Shown here: positions 24,532 to 33,881 of the stretch, in pieces
How positions within the stretch are numbered: position 1 is the first letter of the stretch
Layout: each line of letters starts with the position of its first letter
NCBI GenBank assembly: GCA_019359175.1
Contig: JAHHHU010000004.1
Location: 1 to 64,000, forward strand
Length of the DNA stretch: 64,000 bases
Reading direction: 5' to 3'
Source: Phormidium tanganyikae FI6-MK23
Lineage (GTDB): Bacteria > Cyanobacteriota > Cyanobacteriia > Leptolyngbyales > Leptolyngbyaceae
Position numbers and translations under genes: made by a program
Notes under the pieces: generated by a model
The model's database searches: none
What the model saw: the letters and a program-made list of their open reading frames with translations, nothing else
What the model was told of the DNA's origin: nothing

Positions 24532-25428
24532 ATGGCTGACCAGTTAATTCGAGCAACTGCCGCAGAAGGTGGAATCCGGGCAGTCGGTGTGATCACAACC
24601 CGTCTCAGCGAAGAAGCAAGACAGCGCCACAAATTATCGTATGTTGCCACCGCTGCACTCGGTAGAACCATGTCAGCAGGCTTATTGCTGGCATCGAGCA
24701 TGAAGCGATCGGAGTCACGAGTCAACATCCGCATCCGAGGCAACGGCCCGATGGGCGGATTGATGGTCGATGCGGGCACAGATGGAACGGTTCGCGGCTA
24801 TGTAGACCATCCAGAAGTCGAATTACCCCCCAATGCGAAAGGAAAGCTTGATGTCGGAGGGGCGGTTGGTCACGATGGCTATGTTTACGTGATTCGAGAC
24901 GTAGGATATGGATATCCTTACTCCAGTACGGTAGAACTCGTTTCAGGCGAGATTGGAGACGATATTACGCACTACCTTGCAACTTCAGAACAAACGCCTT
25001 CTGCTTTATTTCTCGGCGTATTCGTTGATCCGAATGGGGTGCAAGCCGCAGGGGGATTATTGATTCAAATTTTGCCGAAAGCAGCAGAAAATCCCGAACT
25101 TGTTGCACTATTAGAGTCGCGATTGTCCACGCTTCAAGGATTTACGCCTTTGCTGCAAGCGGGGAAAACGCTGCCGATGATTTTCGAGGAATTGCTTGGC
25201 GATATCGGTTTGGAGATTTTTCCTGAAACGCAGATTGTGCGATTTCACTGCGGATGTTCTTTCGATCGAGTCATGGGAGCGCTCAAACTGCTCGGTGAAG
25301 CTGAACTGCGAGACATGATCGAAACTGATAAAGGTGCAGAAGCGACCTGTCATTTCTGCGGCGAAGTCTACAAAGCAAACATCGACCAACTAGAGCAGTT
25401 GATCGATGAAATGAAAGAAGCAAATTAA
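24532..25428 (+). CDS. hslO: Redox-regulated chaperone Hsp33
   Basis: 298 residues. Cytoplasmic holdase chaperone that is inactive when reduced with zinc bound and activated by oxidation. The four zinc cysteines are in CGCS (about residues 241-243) and CHFC (about 273-276), the normal C-x-C/C-x2-C spacing. The N-terminal core shows LSYVATAALGRTMSAGLLLASSMK and the NGPMGGLMVDAG glycine-rich turn. An oxidative-stress chaperone is expected in a phototroph. Next to vipp1 on the same strand, though the hairpin between suggests separate transcripts. Confidence 0.96.
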   Translation: MADQLIRATAAEGGIRAVGVITTRLSEEARQRHKLSYVATAALGRTMSAGLLLASSMKRSESRVNIRIRGNGPMGGLMVDAGTDGTVRGYVDHPEVELPPNAKGKLDVGGAVGHDGYVYVIRDVGYGYPYSSTVELVSGEIGDDITHYLATSEQTPSALFLGVFVDPNGVQAAGGLLIQILPKAAENPELVALLESRLSTLQGFTPLLQAGKTLPMIFEELLGDIGLEIFPETQIVRFHCGCSFDRVMGALKLLGEAELRDMIETDKGAEATCHFCGEVYKANIDQLEQLIDEMKEAN

Positions 25429-25438
25429 TCAGAGAGTG

Positions 25439-26083
25439 TTACTGTGGGCGGCTCGAAACGGGCTGTCCATTGCCCTGTTCAGCGTACATTGCCCGAAGCA
25501 CGAGAGCTGGATCGACCCATTGACTTGAGTATTTCAGCCCCCAGTGCAGGTGCGGCCCCGTGGTGCGTCCGGTCATCCCGACTCGCCCAATTCGTCCGCC
25601 TGCTGTGATCATCTGCCCTTCATAGATTTGGACATCGCCTGATCGAATAAATTTCCCTTGACCGCCGCGACCTGCCGATCCCTGCATATGACAGTAAATA
25701 TGCTCCCAGTCGCCCGATTGAATCACAACCGAAGTTCCACAGGCGCTATTGTCTGAGACTTCCACGACTTTGCCGGCCCACCAACTGCGGATATAGCTGC
25801 CTTCGGGGGCTGCCATGTCTAGTCCACGATGAAACTCTCGGCTATAAGATCCATCCGGCGATGCCCGATAGCCAAACGGTGAAGTGTAGCCTTGGAAGTT
25901 CTCCACTGGGAAGGATGCGCCTTGCCAGGTACTTCCTGTAGCTTGTAAGTTGGCTTCGATCGCGAGTAGTCCTTGTTGTCCCCAAGATAGAACGATTGCT
26001 CCGATAAATCCGAGACAGATGACGAAAAACTGTTTCAGTGTGAAGCGAGATCGAACACTTAATGACCTCCATAATTGTCTCAT
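25439..26083 (-). CDS. M23 family metallopeptidase (LytM domain)
   Basis: 214 residues with an N-terminal membrane segment or signal (about 20-38, FFVICLGFIGAIVLSWGQ). The LytM/M23 domain has the zinc ligands in EFHRGLDMAAPEG (H and D) and in GPHLHWGL (HxH), plus the fold markers SPFGYR and GRIGRVGMTG. It should cut peptidoglycan cross-links or regulate amidases at the cell wall. Good ribosome binding site AAGGAGAAAGGA just before the ATG. It converges with hslO (10-base gap). Confidence 0.92.
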   Translation of the reverse strand: MRQLWRSLSVRSRFTLKQFFVICLGFIGAIVLSWGQQGLLAIEANLQATGSTWQGASFPVENFQGYTSPFGYRASPDGSYSREFHRGLDMAAPEGSYIRSWWAGKVVEVSDNSACGTSVVIQSGDWEHIYCHMQGSAGRGGQGKFIRSGDVQIYEGQMITAGGRIGRVGMTGRTTGPHLHWGLKYSSQWVDPALVLRAMYAEQGNGQPVSSRPQ

Positions 26084-26567
26084 TCCTTTCTCCTTGTGTG
26101 TGAAGAGCGCAGGCAGACGCAGACCTGCCGACCTTGCACCGCATCCTTGGTAGCGTGTGTAACGGAACGCAAGGAACGGTGAAGTCAGTCACAGGTATTT
26201 AATCACAGATATTCTTCACAAACCTCGTGATTTCCTGCAAAACTACTTGAAATCTTTCCGTTATATTGCGGTTGCCTCACGAAAACTTTATTTTTCTCAG
26301 TGTTAATCACGCAAGGGTAAAATCTTGTGGCAGCTGATGCTCTACCGAAGTTACGGAAACAACTCAGTAATTTAATCAATTTGGCTCGATCGTATTAATA
26401 AAGATTTTGTAGGAATACTCAGATTCTTACGGATCTACCAACGCGGGTCGGTCGCATTCATTAATAGAATGCAAACAGTTTGCATTTAGACTATCCATGT
26501 GTTATCTTAATTTCTATAAAGTACGAATCCAAACAATCCAACGTGCTTTATTTCTAGGAGGTATCTA
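26084..26567. other. Intergenic region between divergent genes
   Basis: 484 bases between the divergent M23 peptidase and pirin genes. It is AT-rich from 26200 onward. Next to the peptidase start the minus-strand leader can form a GGCAG/CTGCC hairpin (about 26111-26131). I looked for a c-di-AMP (ydaO) riboswitch because these often precede peptidases, but its conserved core is not there. Near the pirin gene lies the palindrome described at 26468. Confidence 0.6.
26468..26486 (+). promoter_or_regulatory. Candidate operator upstream of pirin
   Basis: Exact inverted repeat AATGCAAA-CAG-TTTGCATT, 82 bases before the pirin start and about 28 bases upstream of a possible -10 box TATAAA (26515-26520). 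Its size and symmetry fit a dimeric repressor or activator site. The regulator is unknown. Confidence 0.5.
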
Positions 26568-27266
26568 ATGCTGACACTTCGTAAAGCAAACGATCGTGGA
26601 AATGCAGATCACGGCTGGCTGAACTCGTATCACACCTTCTCATTTGCGAACTACTACGATCCAGCACACATGGGATTTCGTAAACTGCGCGTGATTAACG
26701 ACGACTTCGTTTCCGGTGGCGGCGGATTTGCGCCTCATTCGCACCGGGATATGGAGATTATTACTTACGTGCTAGAAGGTGCATTAGAACACCAAGACAG
26801 CATGGGAAATCAATCGGTGATTCGTCCCGGTGAAGTGCAGCGCATGACGGCGGGAACGGGCGTAACTCACAGCGAATACAACGCTTCTAAAACTGATGCC
26901 GTTCACCTTCTGCAAATTTGGGTGCTTCCAGAACGATCGAGCTTAGAACCCGGATATGAGCAAAAGTTCTACACGCCGGAAGAAAAGCAAGGAAAATTGC
27001 GGCTGATTGCTTCACAAGATGGGCGCGATGGCTCCGTTACCGTACATCAGGATCTCAATTTGTATGCAACGGTTTTGGGCAACGGTGAGAAAGTGACGCA
27101 GGAAATCCAGCCCGATCGACATCTTTGGATACAAGTCGCGAGGGGTTCTGCGATCGTCAATGGTGAAGTTTTGACGGTGGGAGATGCAGCTGCGATCGCA
27201 GCCGAATCGACTTTAGAGTTAGTCGGACAAGATAACGCTGAAATCCTTGTGTTTGATTTGGCGTAA
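26568..27266 (+). CDS. Pirin-family cupin protein (YhaK type)
   Basis: 232 residues, a bicupin. The N-terminal cupin has the metal ligands in FAPHSHRDME (two histidines) and THSEYN (histidine and glutamate). Other conserved parts are HGWLNSYHTFSFANYYDP and VLEGALEHQDSMGN. Family members bind iron, and some oxidise quercetin or act as redox sensors. The start is supported by a perfect Shine-Dalgarno, AGGAGGT, 7 bases upstream. Stress induction of pirins is known in cyanobacteria; here only the upstream palindrome hints at control. Confidence 0.92.
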   Translation: MLTLRKANDRGNADHGWLNSYHTFSFANYYDPAHMGFRKLRVINDDFVSGGGGFAPHSHRDMEIITYVLEGALEHQDSMGNQSVIRPGEVQRMTAGTGVTHSEYNASKTDAVHLLQIWVLPERSSLEPGYEQKFYTPEEKQGKLRLIASQDGRDGSVTVHQDLNLYATVLGNGEKVTQEIQPDRHLWIQVARGSAIVNGEVLTVGDAAAIAAESTLELVGQDNAEILVFDLA

Positions 27267-27280
27267 TGGAATTCGCGAAG

Positions 27281-27319
27281 CAACAAAGTAGAGACGCTCC
27301 GAACGTCTCTACTTTGTTG
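27281..27319. terminator. Bidirectional terminator made from a TAGAGACG palindrome
   Basis: Exact 16-bp arms CAACAAAGTAGAGACG / CGTCTCTACTTTGTTG with a 7-base loop. It lies between the convergent pirin and DUF3181 genes, and its core is the dispersed repeat also seen at 12269 and 34536. Confidence 0.8.
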
Positions 27320-27354
27320 ATAAATGCGGGATCTATCGGGTTCGATCGCGCAAT

Positions 27355-27666
27355 TTACAAATTGCGCTGAAACTCTTCCAGCGTATCGATCAGACTGACC
27401 TGACACTGCATCGGCAGCAAATCAAGCAGCGGAACCTCGCGCTTACCACCGCCCAACTTCACAGGAATGCTCTGAACCACTTTCAGAACATCATCTTCCT
27501 GGATTCCTTTTCCACCCGAAACCATCGGAAAAAGCCGCTCTGCCAAAACGGTATGCAGATGAGCATCATTGAGATAGAGATGCCATTTTGCGACATCAAT
27601 ATAGACAGATTCACCAATCTCAGCGGCTAACGCTTCGATCGCTTCTGAAGTACTAGAGGTTGCCAT
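27355..27666 (-). CDS. DUF3181 family protein
   Basis: 103 residues, soluble, no signal peptide. The sequence SEAIEALAAEIGESVYIDVA followed by KWHLYLNDAHLHTVLAERLF is typical of DUF3181, a family confined to cyanobacteria and plastids as far as I know. The middle has a glycine-rich VSGGKGIQEDDVLKV turn. Function unknown. It lies 57 bases from the small membrane-protein gene on the same strand. Confidence 0.85.
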   Translation of the reverse strand: MATSSTSEAIEALAAEIGESVYIDVAKWHLYLNDAHLHTVLAERLFPMVSGGKGIQEDDVLKVVQSIPVKLGGGKREVPLLDLLPMQCQVSLIDTLEEFQRNL

Positions 27667-27723
27667 AAGTGTATTAAAGGGTTCAATGATTAAACCGTAC
27701 TGAGTTCAGGATGCCGAAATCTC

Positions 27724-28032
27724 CTACCTCTTGGTTGATTTTGGCGGTTTTTCTTTCGGTTTAAATCCGGTGGCTCTGGTCGGGGCGGGAACAGGCTCGG
27801 AATAGTCTGCGATCACGAAAACGTAAATCGCATGAGCGATCAACACCGCAAGCCATCCGCTTGTGACCCAAATCGACCACGACCAATCCGCTTTTTGAAG
27901 AATTCGGAAAAACCACATTCCCGAATTAGACGCGGCGAATAGTGCTACGTGTGTCGCAAAGCTCATGCGATCGTCAAGTTGGCGAAAATCAGCATCTTTG
28001 CGATCGGGAATCCGAGACCAGCGAGGAGGCAT
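27724..28032 (-). CDS. Small two-helix membrane protein
   Basis: 102 residues. A basic N-terminus (MPPRWSRIPDRKDADFRQLDD) precedes two hydrophobic segments (about 26-42 and 50-72: SIWVTSGWLAVLIAHAIYVF). A proline/lysine-rich tail (FKPKEKPPKSTKR) follows. The 2TM topology with a charged tail resembles small cyanobacterial membrane proteins of unknown function. No further assignment. Confidence 0.7.
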   Translation of the reverse strand: MPPRWSRIPDRKDADFRQLDDRMSFATHVALFAASNSGMWFFRILQKADWSWSIWVTSGWLAVLIAHAIYVFVIADYSEPVPAPTRATGFKPKEKPPKSTKR

Positions 28033-28229
28033 AGGAATAAGACAAATAGACGAACCCTTTCATTTTGACACTCCGATCGCCTTACAAGCTTGCTCGTTTC
28101 TTGCATCTTGTGGAAGAATCTATCGTAACCATACTCTCAGCTTAAGTTTGCTAGGATGAGCTTGACTGCTTTATTTTTGTGCTTAAAACTACAAAAAAAT
28201 TAAATTTATTAAGTGAGGAAGGGTTTAAT

Positions 28230-28673
28230 ATGACTCATCATCCTGGTTCTGTGGATTCAGCGGCAATCCACATTCTTTTAGTTGAAGATAATCCAGATGA
28301 TGCGGTTTTACTTCGTCGAACATTTCTGCGAGCGGGACGAGAAAGTTGGAAGTTGGCACAAGTGGAACGGTTAGACGAAGCGATCTCAATCTGCAAAGAA
28401 TATCAATCTCAAGCAGGTCAGAATTTTGATGTGATTTTGCTCGATTTACGATTGCCTGATTCAACGGGATTAGAGACGGTCGTGCAATTTCGACGGGCGG
28501 TTCCTGATGTCCCGATGGTTGTGATTAGTACGATCGATGACGAAGACTTGGCGCTGGCATCGATTCGGGCGGGAGTTCAAGACTATTTGAGTAAAGATGA
28601 CATTACGATTCAGCAGCTATTGCGATCGGTGAGATTCGCGATCGAGCGGAGTGCAGCGCTGAGTCAAACTTAA
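28230..28673 (+). CDS. Single-domain response regulator
   Basis: 147 residues from the ATG at 28230, preceded by GAGGAAGGG; an ATG-like start 17 codons upstream is less likely. Complete receiver domain: acidic pocket E19-D20 with DD23-24, phosphoacceptor D72 in ILLDLRLPD, the threonine/serine switch in VISTID (100-101), and lysine K122. No output domain, so it is of the CheY/Rcp type. Long insertion-like helix region QSQAGQNFD as in cyanobacterial Rcp proteins that pair with phytochrome-type kinases. No kinase is adjacent. Confidence 0.9.
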   Translation: MTHHPGSVDSAAIHILLVEDNPDDAVLLRRTFLRAGRESWKLAQVERLDEAISICKEYQSQAGQNFDVILLDLRLPDSTGLETVVQFRRAVPDVPMVVISTIDDEDLALASIRAGVQDYLSKDDITIQQLLRSVRFAIERSAALSQT

Positions 28674-28764
28674 ACCAGGCAAATTTCGCTTTCTTCCTCC
28701 AAAGTTTTTCACAATTGAAATCTATATTTGGAGTGAATTGCTCTTTACTTGACGGTGATTTCAA

Positions 28765-29163
28765 ATGATGAACGCTCAACGCCTGACATTTGAAGACATT
28801 TATCGGTTTTTTCAGACCCCGCAGCCGATCTTTCTGAACCAAGAATTGACTGTTTGCTATCTAATGTCAGTTCTGGTTACAAATGAATCTTATGGAACTG
28901 AGTTGGTACAGAAGCTAAGACAGAGTTATCCAAACTATCGTTTGTCCGACACAATTCTGCAAAGTTCGCTGCGGTTTCTGGAGAAACAAGAGATTGTGAC
29001 GAGCTATTGGAAAAAACCAGAAAAGCGGGGTCGTCCGCGTCGAATGTATCAGCTTTGTCCGGCAGCTCGATCGAGAGCAGAAGAATTTGCAAGATTTTGG
29101 CAGGATTATACAAGCGCGAATGACATTGATCGACTCACCGCAGAATCAGGCTCGATCGCTTAA
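28765..29163 (+). CDS. PadR-type winged-helix regulator, Pex-like
   Basis: 132 residues. Winged helix of the PadR family: ELTVCYLMSVLVTNESYGTE, LVQKLRQSYPNYRLSDTILQ and SLRFLEKQEIVTSYWKKPEKRGRPRRMYQL. The RGRPRRMY wing and the IYRFFQTPQP N-terminus resemble the cyanobacterial Pex group, which lengthens the circadian period by repressing kaiA; that specific role is inference. Start is the ATG at 28765 or the next codon. It follows the response regulator by 91 bases on the same strand. A bidirectional terminator ends the unit. Confidence 0.78.
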   Translation: MMNAQRLTFEDIYRFFQTPQPIFLNQELTVCYLMSVLVTNESYGTELVQKLRQSYPNYRLSDTILQSSLRFLEKQEIVTSYWKKPEKRGRPRRMYQLCPAARSRAEEFARFWQDYTSANDIDRLTAESGSIA

Positions 29164-29171
29164 GTTTCACA

Positions 29172-29212
29172 AACTGCCCGCTGATTTCAAACCCTGAGAT
29201 CAGCGGGCAGTT
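29172..29212. terminator. Bidirectional terminator
   Basis: Exact 14-bp arms AACTGCCCGCTGAT (29172-29185) and complement (29199-29212), between the convergent PadR-like gene and the secreted gene at 29223. Confidence 0.85.
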
Positions 29213-29222
29213 GTATCAGCGA

Positions 29223-29903
29223 TTAATACGGATTGACAGCCAGTGCTGAATTGAGGCGCAAGTTCAGATCCGATTGCGGATTGACTGAAATAACCTGATT
29301 GCGGTTGCGACCCAACAGCAAGCCGCCCAATGCACCCACGCCCGTTCCGATCAAGACGCGACCGAGAGTAATGCGACGATTTCCAGTCACACCCGCAATA
29401 ATCGCGGCTGCACCTGAACCGATCGCGGCTCCTTTGAGAAGAGAATCGGTGCTGACCCCGCGCCGAATTTCTTCAGTCCGGCTGATCACATCGGTTTGAG
29501 CATTCAGTGATAGTTGAGTGCCGTTGGTCAGCGTCAGAGTGTTTGCCACAAAGCGCGTTCCACCGTCTACAGGTTGGAATTCTCCTTTCACTTGGCTCCC
29601 GGCTGGGATCAGCAATGTGCCATTTGAGGTGCGAACATTACTGGGAACGGTGAGCGTAATGGGAAGCCGCTCGTTCGGGGCAACAACGATTTTTTCGGCA
29701 TCACGGTATGCTAGTCGAAGCGTGGTTCCAGCAGGAATGCGGACTGCGCCTGTGTTTTGGGTGGGAAATAGCTGTGCGATTTGCATTGGCGCGGGAGCTG
29801 CCACCACATCTTTCGCGAATACGATCGGGGCGGCTCCGGTTGCGGCGACACCAATGGTTAAGGCGATCGCAGTACTGGACTGTAGCTTTTTCAGGTTCAA
29901 CAT
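29223..29903 (-). CDS. Secreted protein with glycine zipper
   Basis: 226 residues. Signal peptide with cleavage near IVFA-KD or VVA-AP. The mature part holds VRIPAGTTLRLAYRDAEKIV, then LIPAGSQVKGEFQPVDGGTRFV, a beta-rich pattern also seen in TrbI-like conjugation proteins and outer-envelope proteins. A glycine-zipper segment follows (about 158-196: GAAIGSGAAAIIAGVTGN and LIGTGVGALGGLLLG) that could insert into a membrane. No conjugation genes are near. Function unknown; the envelope location is inferred. Confidence 0.75.
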   Translation of the reverse strand: MLNLKKLQSSTAIALTIGVAATGAAPIVFAKDVVAAPAPMQIAQLFPTQNTGAVRIPAGTTLRLAYRDAEKIVVAPNERLPITLTVPSNVRTSNGTLLIPAGSQVKGEFQPVDGGTRFVANTLTLTNGTQLSLNAQTDVISRTEEIRRGVSTDSLLKGAAIGSGAAAIIAGVTGNRRITLGRVLIGTGVGALGGLLLGRNRNQVISVNPQSDLNLRLNSALAVNPY

Positions 29904-30123
29904 AAATCTTTGTCCTTCCAGGTCTGAATCTAGCGGCGATGATTCAAATGACTTCGCTGCTAGAAATTAGGTTCCTTGAGTTGACGATCGCGGTTTTGCT
30001 CAAAGAAGAACTCGATCGAAAGTTGGAAATCTGTTAATTGCTCGTGTCTTTTTTGATCGTCTCTGGCGTGCGTACTGGCTCAAGTGTGATTAGCTTCTCG
30101 GCTTCTAAAACTCGGCGCTGTTG

Positions 30124-31713
30124 TTAGGTGAGAAATAAGTAGCCTACTTCACTTAAACCATCATAAAGCGTGTAAAATTTCGCGTCTGGTACCGTTTCAG
30201 CAATGACTCGATCGAGAAAAGCGATAAACGCCGAATCAAGCCAGTCGCCATTAAACTCCAGTTTTGTACTGTATCGAACGCCTTTCACGACAAAAGACTG
30301 TCCTGCGATTTTCTGGTCGTAGTCAAACTCGTTAGAAATTTCTGTGGGTTGGAATGCACCACGAGAAGCGACAGCAAATCTTTTGGTTAAGGCTTGATAG
30401 GGATTTTCAAGGTTTCCAGTTTCCCAATCGAAAGAAATTAACAGATTGTCGAAAGCTGCAAGCAATTCATAGGATGAATTGATGTATTGGCGTGCAATTT
30501 TCTGCTTTCCTTCTGTTTTTTGCTGCGGCGTGAGATGAGAAAGTAAGCCGATCGATTCAATCAGGCTGAGAATTGAGTCAATGCGATCGCTGTTAAACGC
30601 TGAACTGTGGTCCTCAAGCCCGATCGCCAAATATGAGGAAGTCCAGCGATGCAATTGTTTTGCTTGCTCCTCAGTGAGAACAAGCACTGCAAATCGTGAG
30701 TAATCAAGACCAAAAGCCCCGTACTCATCGCTGAAGAATCCTACAGTGTACAAACGGTAGGACGACTTTTGATCTCGAAGAATTTTGTTAAATAGCTGAA
30801 TGAATTCTCCATCAATCATTCCAAAAAAGTGATTTTGAGATCGAGCAGCAGAATAATGGCTGGCAAATTCATATTTTCTACTATCTACTTTTGTTGAGAT
30901 GAGTGCGTTGTCCTCTTCAACATCAAGAAACTGAAGCTTGAAAGTAGCCGTACTTAGATTCGCTGCACCTGCTTTTGTCAAAAGTTGAGCAACTTCACGG
31001 TGAATTTGTGGAAAATAGATGACTGGATCGCGTGAATAGTCCCGTAAATTAAAGATTTTTGTATTTTCCAGATAGCGAACGATATCATATCCGTCCTCTG
31101 CTTTTCCTGTTTTTAAGTCGAGTGACAGCTTGGTGCGATTGTCACTGGTGATGAGTCCCGATCGTTGCAGGTTATCCAAAACAGGTTGAATCCGCTCTGG
31201 CTCTGGTGCTTCATCGCCTCTCATCCAATCAGCCGCAAAGTTAAAAAGCTGTAGTTCAAGTTGGATCGTTATGCCAGCTCTGCGCTGAATTTTTTGATAG
31301 ACACGATCGCTAATCGCACCCGCTTCTTTTAGCTGTTGCGCGATCGACTTTAATTGGTTAAGTTCTGCCTCACTGAGTTCACCAATGAAAACGTAATCCG
31401 TCGCTATTTGTTGAGGCGAATCAGGATTCGATCGACGGTCAGCTTCCTCACCGAGAAATTCCAACAAGTTTGCACGATTCGCCACATTCCCTTGATTGAT
31501 TTCCCGAATCAAAGTTTGATAGCCCTGTTCTGTGAGAATCTCGTAACGGCGCAGACTTTGAGCAATTTCAGTGAGGCGTGTTCTCTAATCCATCCTGACA
31601 AGATTAGATTGTGTTTGAGGTGTAGAGGCTCCCACAGCGATCGCGCAACCTGAGAAGAGTGACAGCGTAATCCCAAGTACAAATATTCTAGGCACAAGAT
31701 TAGCATTCAGCAT
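30124..31713 (-). pseudogene. Lipoprotein gene interrupted by one in-frame TAG
   Basis: Reading from the ATG at 31713 gives MLNANLVPRIFVLGITLS, then LFSGC, a lipoprotein signal with lipobox cysteine at residue 23. Codon 43 (31587-31585) is TAG. The same frame then continues without a break for 487 codons to the stop at 30124 (RTRLTEIAQSLRRYEILTEQ, then GYQTLIREIN...). The long downstream part could only start from a TTG at 31512, leaving 24 coding-like codons untranslated. The body has no family I recognise; it is mainly helical and acidic, with an AGITIQLELQLFNFAADWM segment and a tyrosine-rich middle. Most likely a recently inactivated envelope lipoprotein, or a sequencing error at that base. 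Confidence 0.75.
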
Positions 31714-31797
31714 TAGATTTTAGAAGCGCGATCGCGTAATTCTTTCAATCTAGAGAGTTCACCGCTACGATACAGCTATCACTGATTTAATTATTTT

Positions 31798-32394
31798 GTG
31801 TCTTTCTCATCTGCGATCGCACAATTCATTCCCACCGATCCGATCTGGCGGTTGAGTGTGGAACAGTATCACCAGATGATTCAGTTGGGCATTTTGACCG
31901 ACGATGATCCGGTGGAACTGCTCGAAGGTTGGCTTGTCTATAAAATGCCGAAAAATCCACCGCATCGAATTGCGACCAAACTAACTCGTGATGCGCTGGA
32001 TCAAATCTTGCCGTCAGGCTGGTACGTTGATACGCAAGAGCCGATCACGCTAATCGATAGCGAACCGGAACCAGATATCGTGATCGTGCGAGGAGCGACG
32101 CAAGATTACGTTGATCGACATCCCACTGCTCAAGATATTGCCCTCGTCATCGAAGTTGCTGACTCAACTTTAGAGCGCGATCGAACTTCCAAAAAACGCC
32201 TCTATGCGCGTGCAGGGATTCCGATCTACTGGATTATTAATTTAGTTGATCGCTCGATCGAGGTTTACGCTCAACCCGAAAACGAGGACTATCAGCAGCA
32301 GACGACCGTCACAGAACAGATTGAAGTCGTTTTGGAAGGGACAGCGATCGCTCAAATCTCCACCTCTAATTTACTGCCTTATCGATCGTCTTAG
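31798..32394 (+). CDS. Uma2-family putative endonuclease (DUF820)
   Basis: 198 residues, GTG start. Restriction-endonuclease-like fold: LSVEQYHQMIQLGILTDDDP, VELLEGWLVYKMP, PEPDIVIVRG (catalytic aspartate), LVIEVADSTLERDRTSK (E and K of the D-ExK-like site) and YARAGIPIYWIINLVDRSIEVY. Such genes exist in tens of copies in cyanobacteria; their targets are not known. Stands alone, with fbaA 142 bases downstream on the same strand. Confidence 0.93.
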   Translation: MSFSSAIAQFIPTDPIWRLSVEQYHQMIQLGILTDDDPVELLEGWLVYKMPKNPPHRIATKLTRDALDQILPSGWYVDTQEPITLIDSEPEPDIVIVRGATQDYVDRHPTAQDIALVIEVADSTLERDRTSKKRLYARAGIPIYWIINLVDRSIEVYAQPENEDYQQQTTVTEQIEVVLEGTAIAQISTSNLLPYRSS

Positions 32395-32536
32395 ATCCAA
32401 TAAAAATGTTTAATAGCTATTTTTACCTAATAAAATTCCAAATTCGATGATGAGAGCGACATAAATTGTCTTAAGATTATCGTAACAATTAAGTTTGTGA
32501 AAACAGAACTTGCTGAGATAACCAGGAGAACTTGAT

Positions 32537-33616
32537 ATGGCGCTTGTCCCGATGCGGCTATTGCTGGATCACGCGGCTGAAAACGGTTACGGCATCCCTG
32601 CATTCAACGTCAACAACATGGAGCAGATCCAGTCGATCATGCTGGCTGCCCACGAAACCGATAGCCCAGTCATTCTGCAAGCTTCCCGTGGCGCTCGAAA
32701 CTACGCAGGCGAAAACTTCCTTCGTCACTTGATCTTGGCGGCGGTCGAAACCTACCCGCACATCCCCATCTCGATGCACCAAGATCACGGAAACGAGCCT
32801 GCAACCTGCTATTCGGCGCTGAAGAACAACTTCACCAGCGTCATGATGGATGGTTCACTCGAAGCCGATGCGAAAACCCCGGCGAGCTACGAATATAACG
32901 TCGCTGTCACCGCAGAAGTCGTTAAAGTCGCTCATGCGATCGGCGCTTCGGTTGAAGGAGAATTGGGTTGCCTCGGATCGCTCGAAACCGGAAAAGGCGA
33001 AGCAGAAGACGGTCACGGATTTGAAGGTGAATTGGATCATTCGATGCTGCTCACCGACCCGGATGAAGCGGTAGATTTCGTGGAGCGTACTCAAGTCGAT
33101 GCGTTGGCAGTTGCAATCGGAACCAGCCACGGTGCGTATAAGTTCACCCGCAAACCGACCGGAGAAATCCTCGCAATCAGCCGGATCGAAGAAATTCACC
33201 GCCGCTTGCCGAATACTCACTTGGTCATGCACGGTTCGTCTTCAGTTCCCGAAGATTTGATCGCGATCATCAACCAAAACGGCGGTACGATTCCTGAAAC
33301 CTACGGCGTTCCTGTTGAAGAAATTCAAAAAGGAATCAAGTCGGGCGTTCGCAAGATCAACATCGACACCGATAACCGTTTGGCAATCACCGCAGCGGTT
33401 CGCGAAGCGTTGATGCAAAACTCGAAAGAATTTGATCCGCGCCACTTCTTGAAGCCGTCGATCAAGTATATGCAGAAAGTTTGTGCCGATCGCTACACCC
33501 AATTCAATGCAGCGGGTCAAGCAAGCAAGATCAAACAGCAATCGATGGAAATCTTTGCTGCGAAGTACAAAAAAGGCGAACTGAATGCAGTCACCAAAAA
33601 GGTAGCAGCAGTCTAG
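32537..33616 (+). CDS. fbaA: Class II fructose-bisphosphate aldolase
   Basis: Zinc-dependent aldolase that joins or splits fructose-1,6-bisphosphate and sedoheptulose-1,7-bisphosphate in the Calvin cycle and glycolysis. 359 residues. The zinc ligands are in SMHQDHGNE (catalytic aspartate and histidine), [25 protein letters not shown] and VMHGSSSVP, and the phosphate-binding site is in [10 protein letters not shown]. Good ribosome binding site AGGAGA 9 bases before the ATG. With tkt at 255 it gives two Calvin-cycle enzymes in the window, not linked in an operon. Strong terminator downstream. Confidence 0.97.
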   Translation: MALVPMRLLLDHAAENGYGIPAFNVNNMEQIQSIMLAAHETDSPVILQASRGARNYAGENFLRHLILAAVETYPHIPISMHQDHGNEPATCYSALKNNFTSVMMDGSLEADAKTPASYEYNVAVTAEVVKVAHAIGASVEGELGCLGSLETGKGEAEDGHGFEGELDHSMLLTDPDEAVDFVERTQVDALAVAIGTSHGAYKFTRKPTGEILAISRIEEIHRRLPNTHLVMHGSSSVPEDLIAIINQNGGTIPETYGVPVEEIQKGIKSGVRKINIDTDNRLAITAAVREALMQNSKEFDPRHFLKPSIKYMQKVCADRYTQFNAAGQASKIKQQSMEIFAAKYKKGELNAVTKKVAAV

Positions 33617-33645
33617 ATTCGGGTTCAAAAGTTAAATTCTGATGG

Positions 33646-33677
33646 CTGGGTAGTTCTTACAACTATCCAGTTTTTTT
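33646..33677 (+). terminator. Terminator of fbaA
   Basis: CTGGGTAGTT/AACTATCCAG (10 bp, one G-U pair) with a 5-base loop and seven T. Confidence 0.92.
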
Positions 33678-33881
33678 CTGAGTTTTTTTCTGTGAAATTG
33701 CTGAAGCATTGAAACGAACACTTTCATTGATAAATTCTTATAATTTCGCTCTTTGAAATAAAGAGAATTAGATTAGTAAAACTCGGATTTAAGTATCCGA
33801 AGCTATTAGGAAATTCTATGCCATTTTGTAGATGCCGAGAATGAAGGTACACTCTTCAAAGTTTGTCTCACACCTGCTGAA

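Noticed and set aside
26084-26240. Possible c-di-AMP (ydaO) riboswitch before the M23 peptidase
   Set aside because: The conserved GGGGAACC and GGGGUGAAU core was searched for by eye on the minus strand and not found.
31798-32394. Uma2 protein as evidence of a defence island
   Set aside because: Uma2 genes are abundant and scattered in cyanobacteria and this one stands alone.
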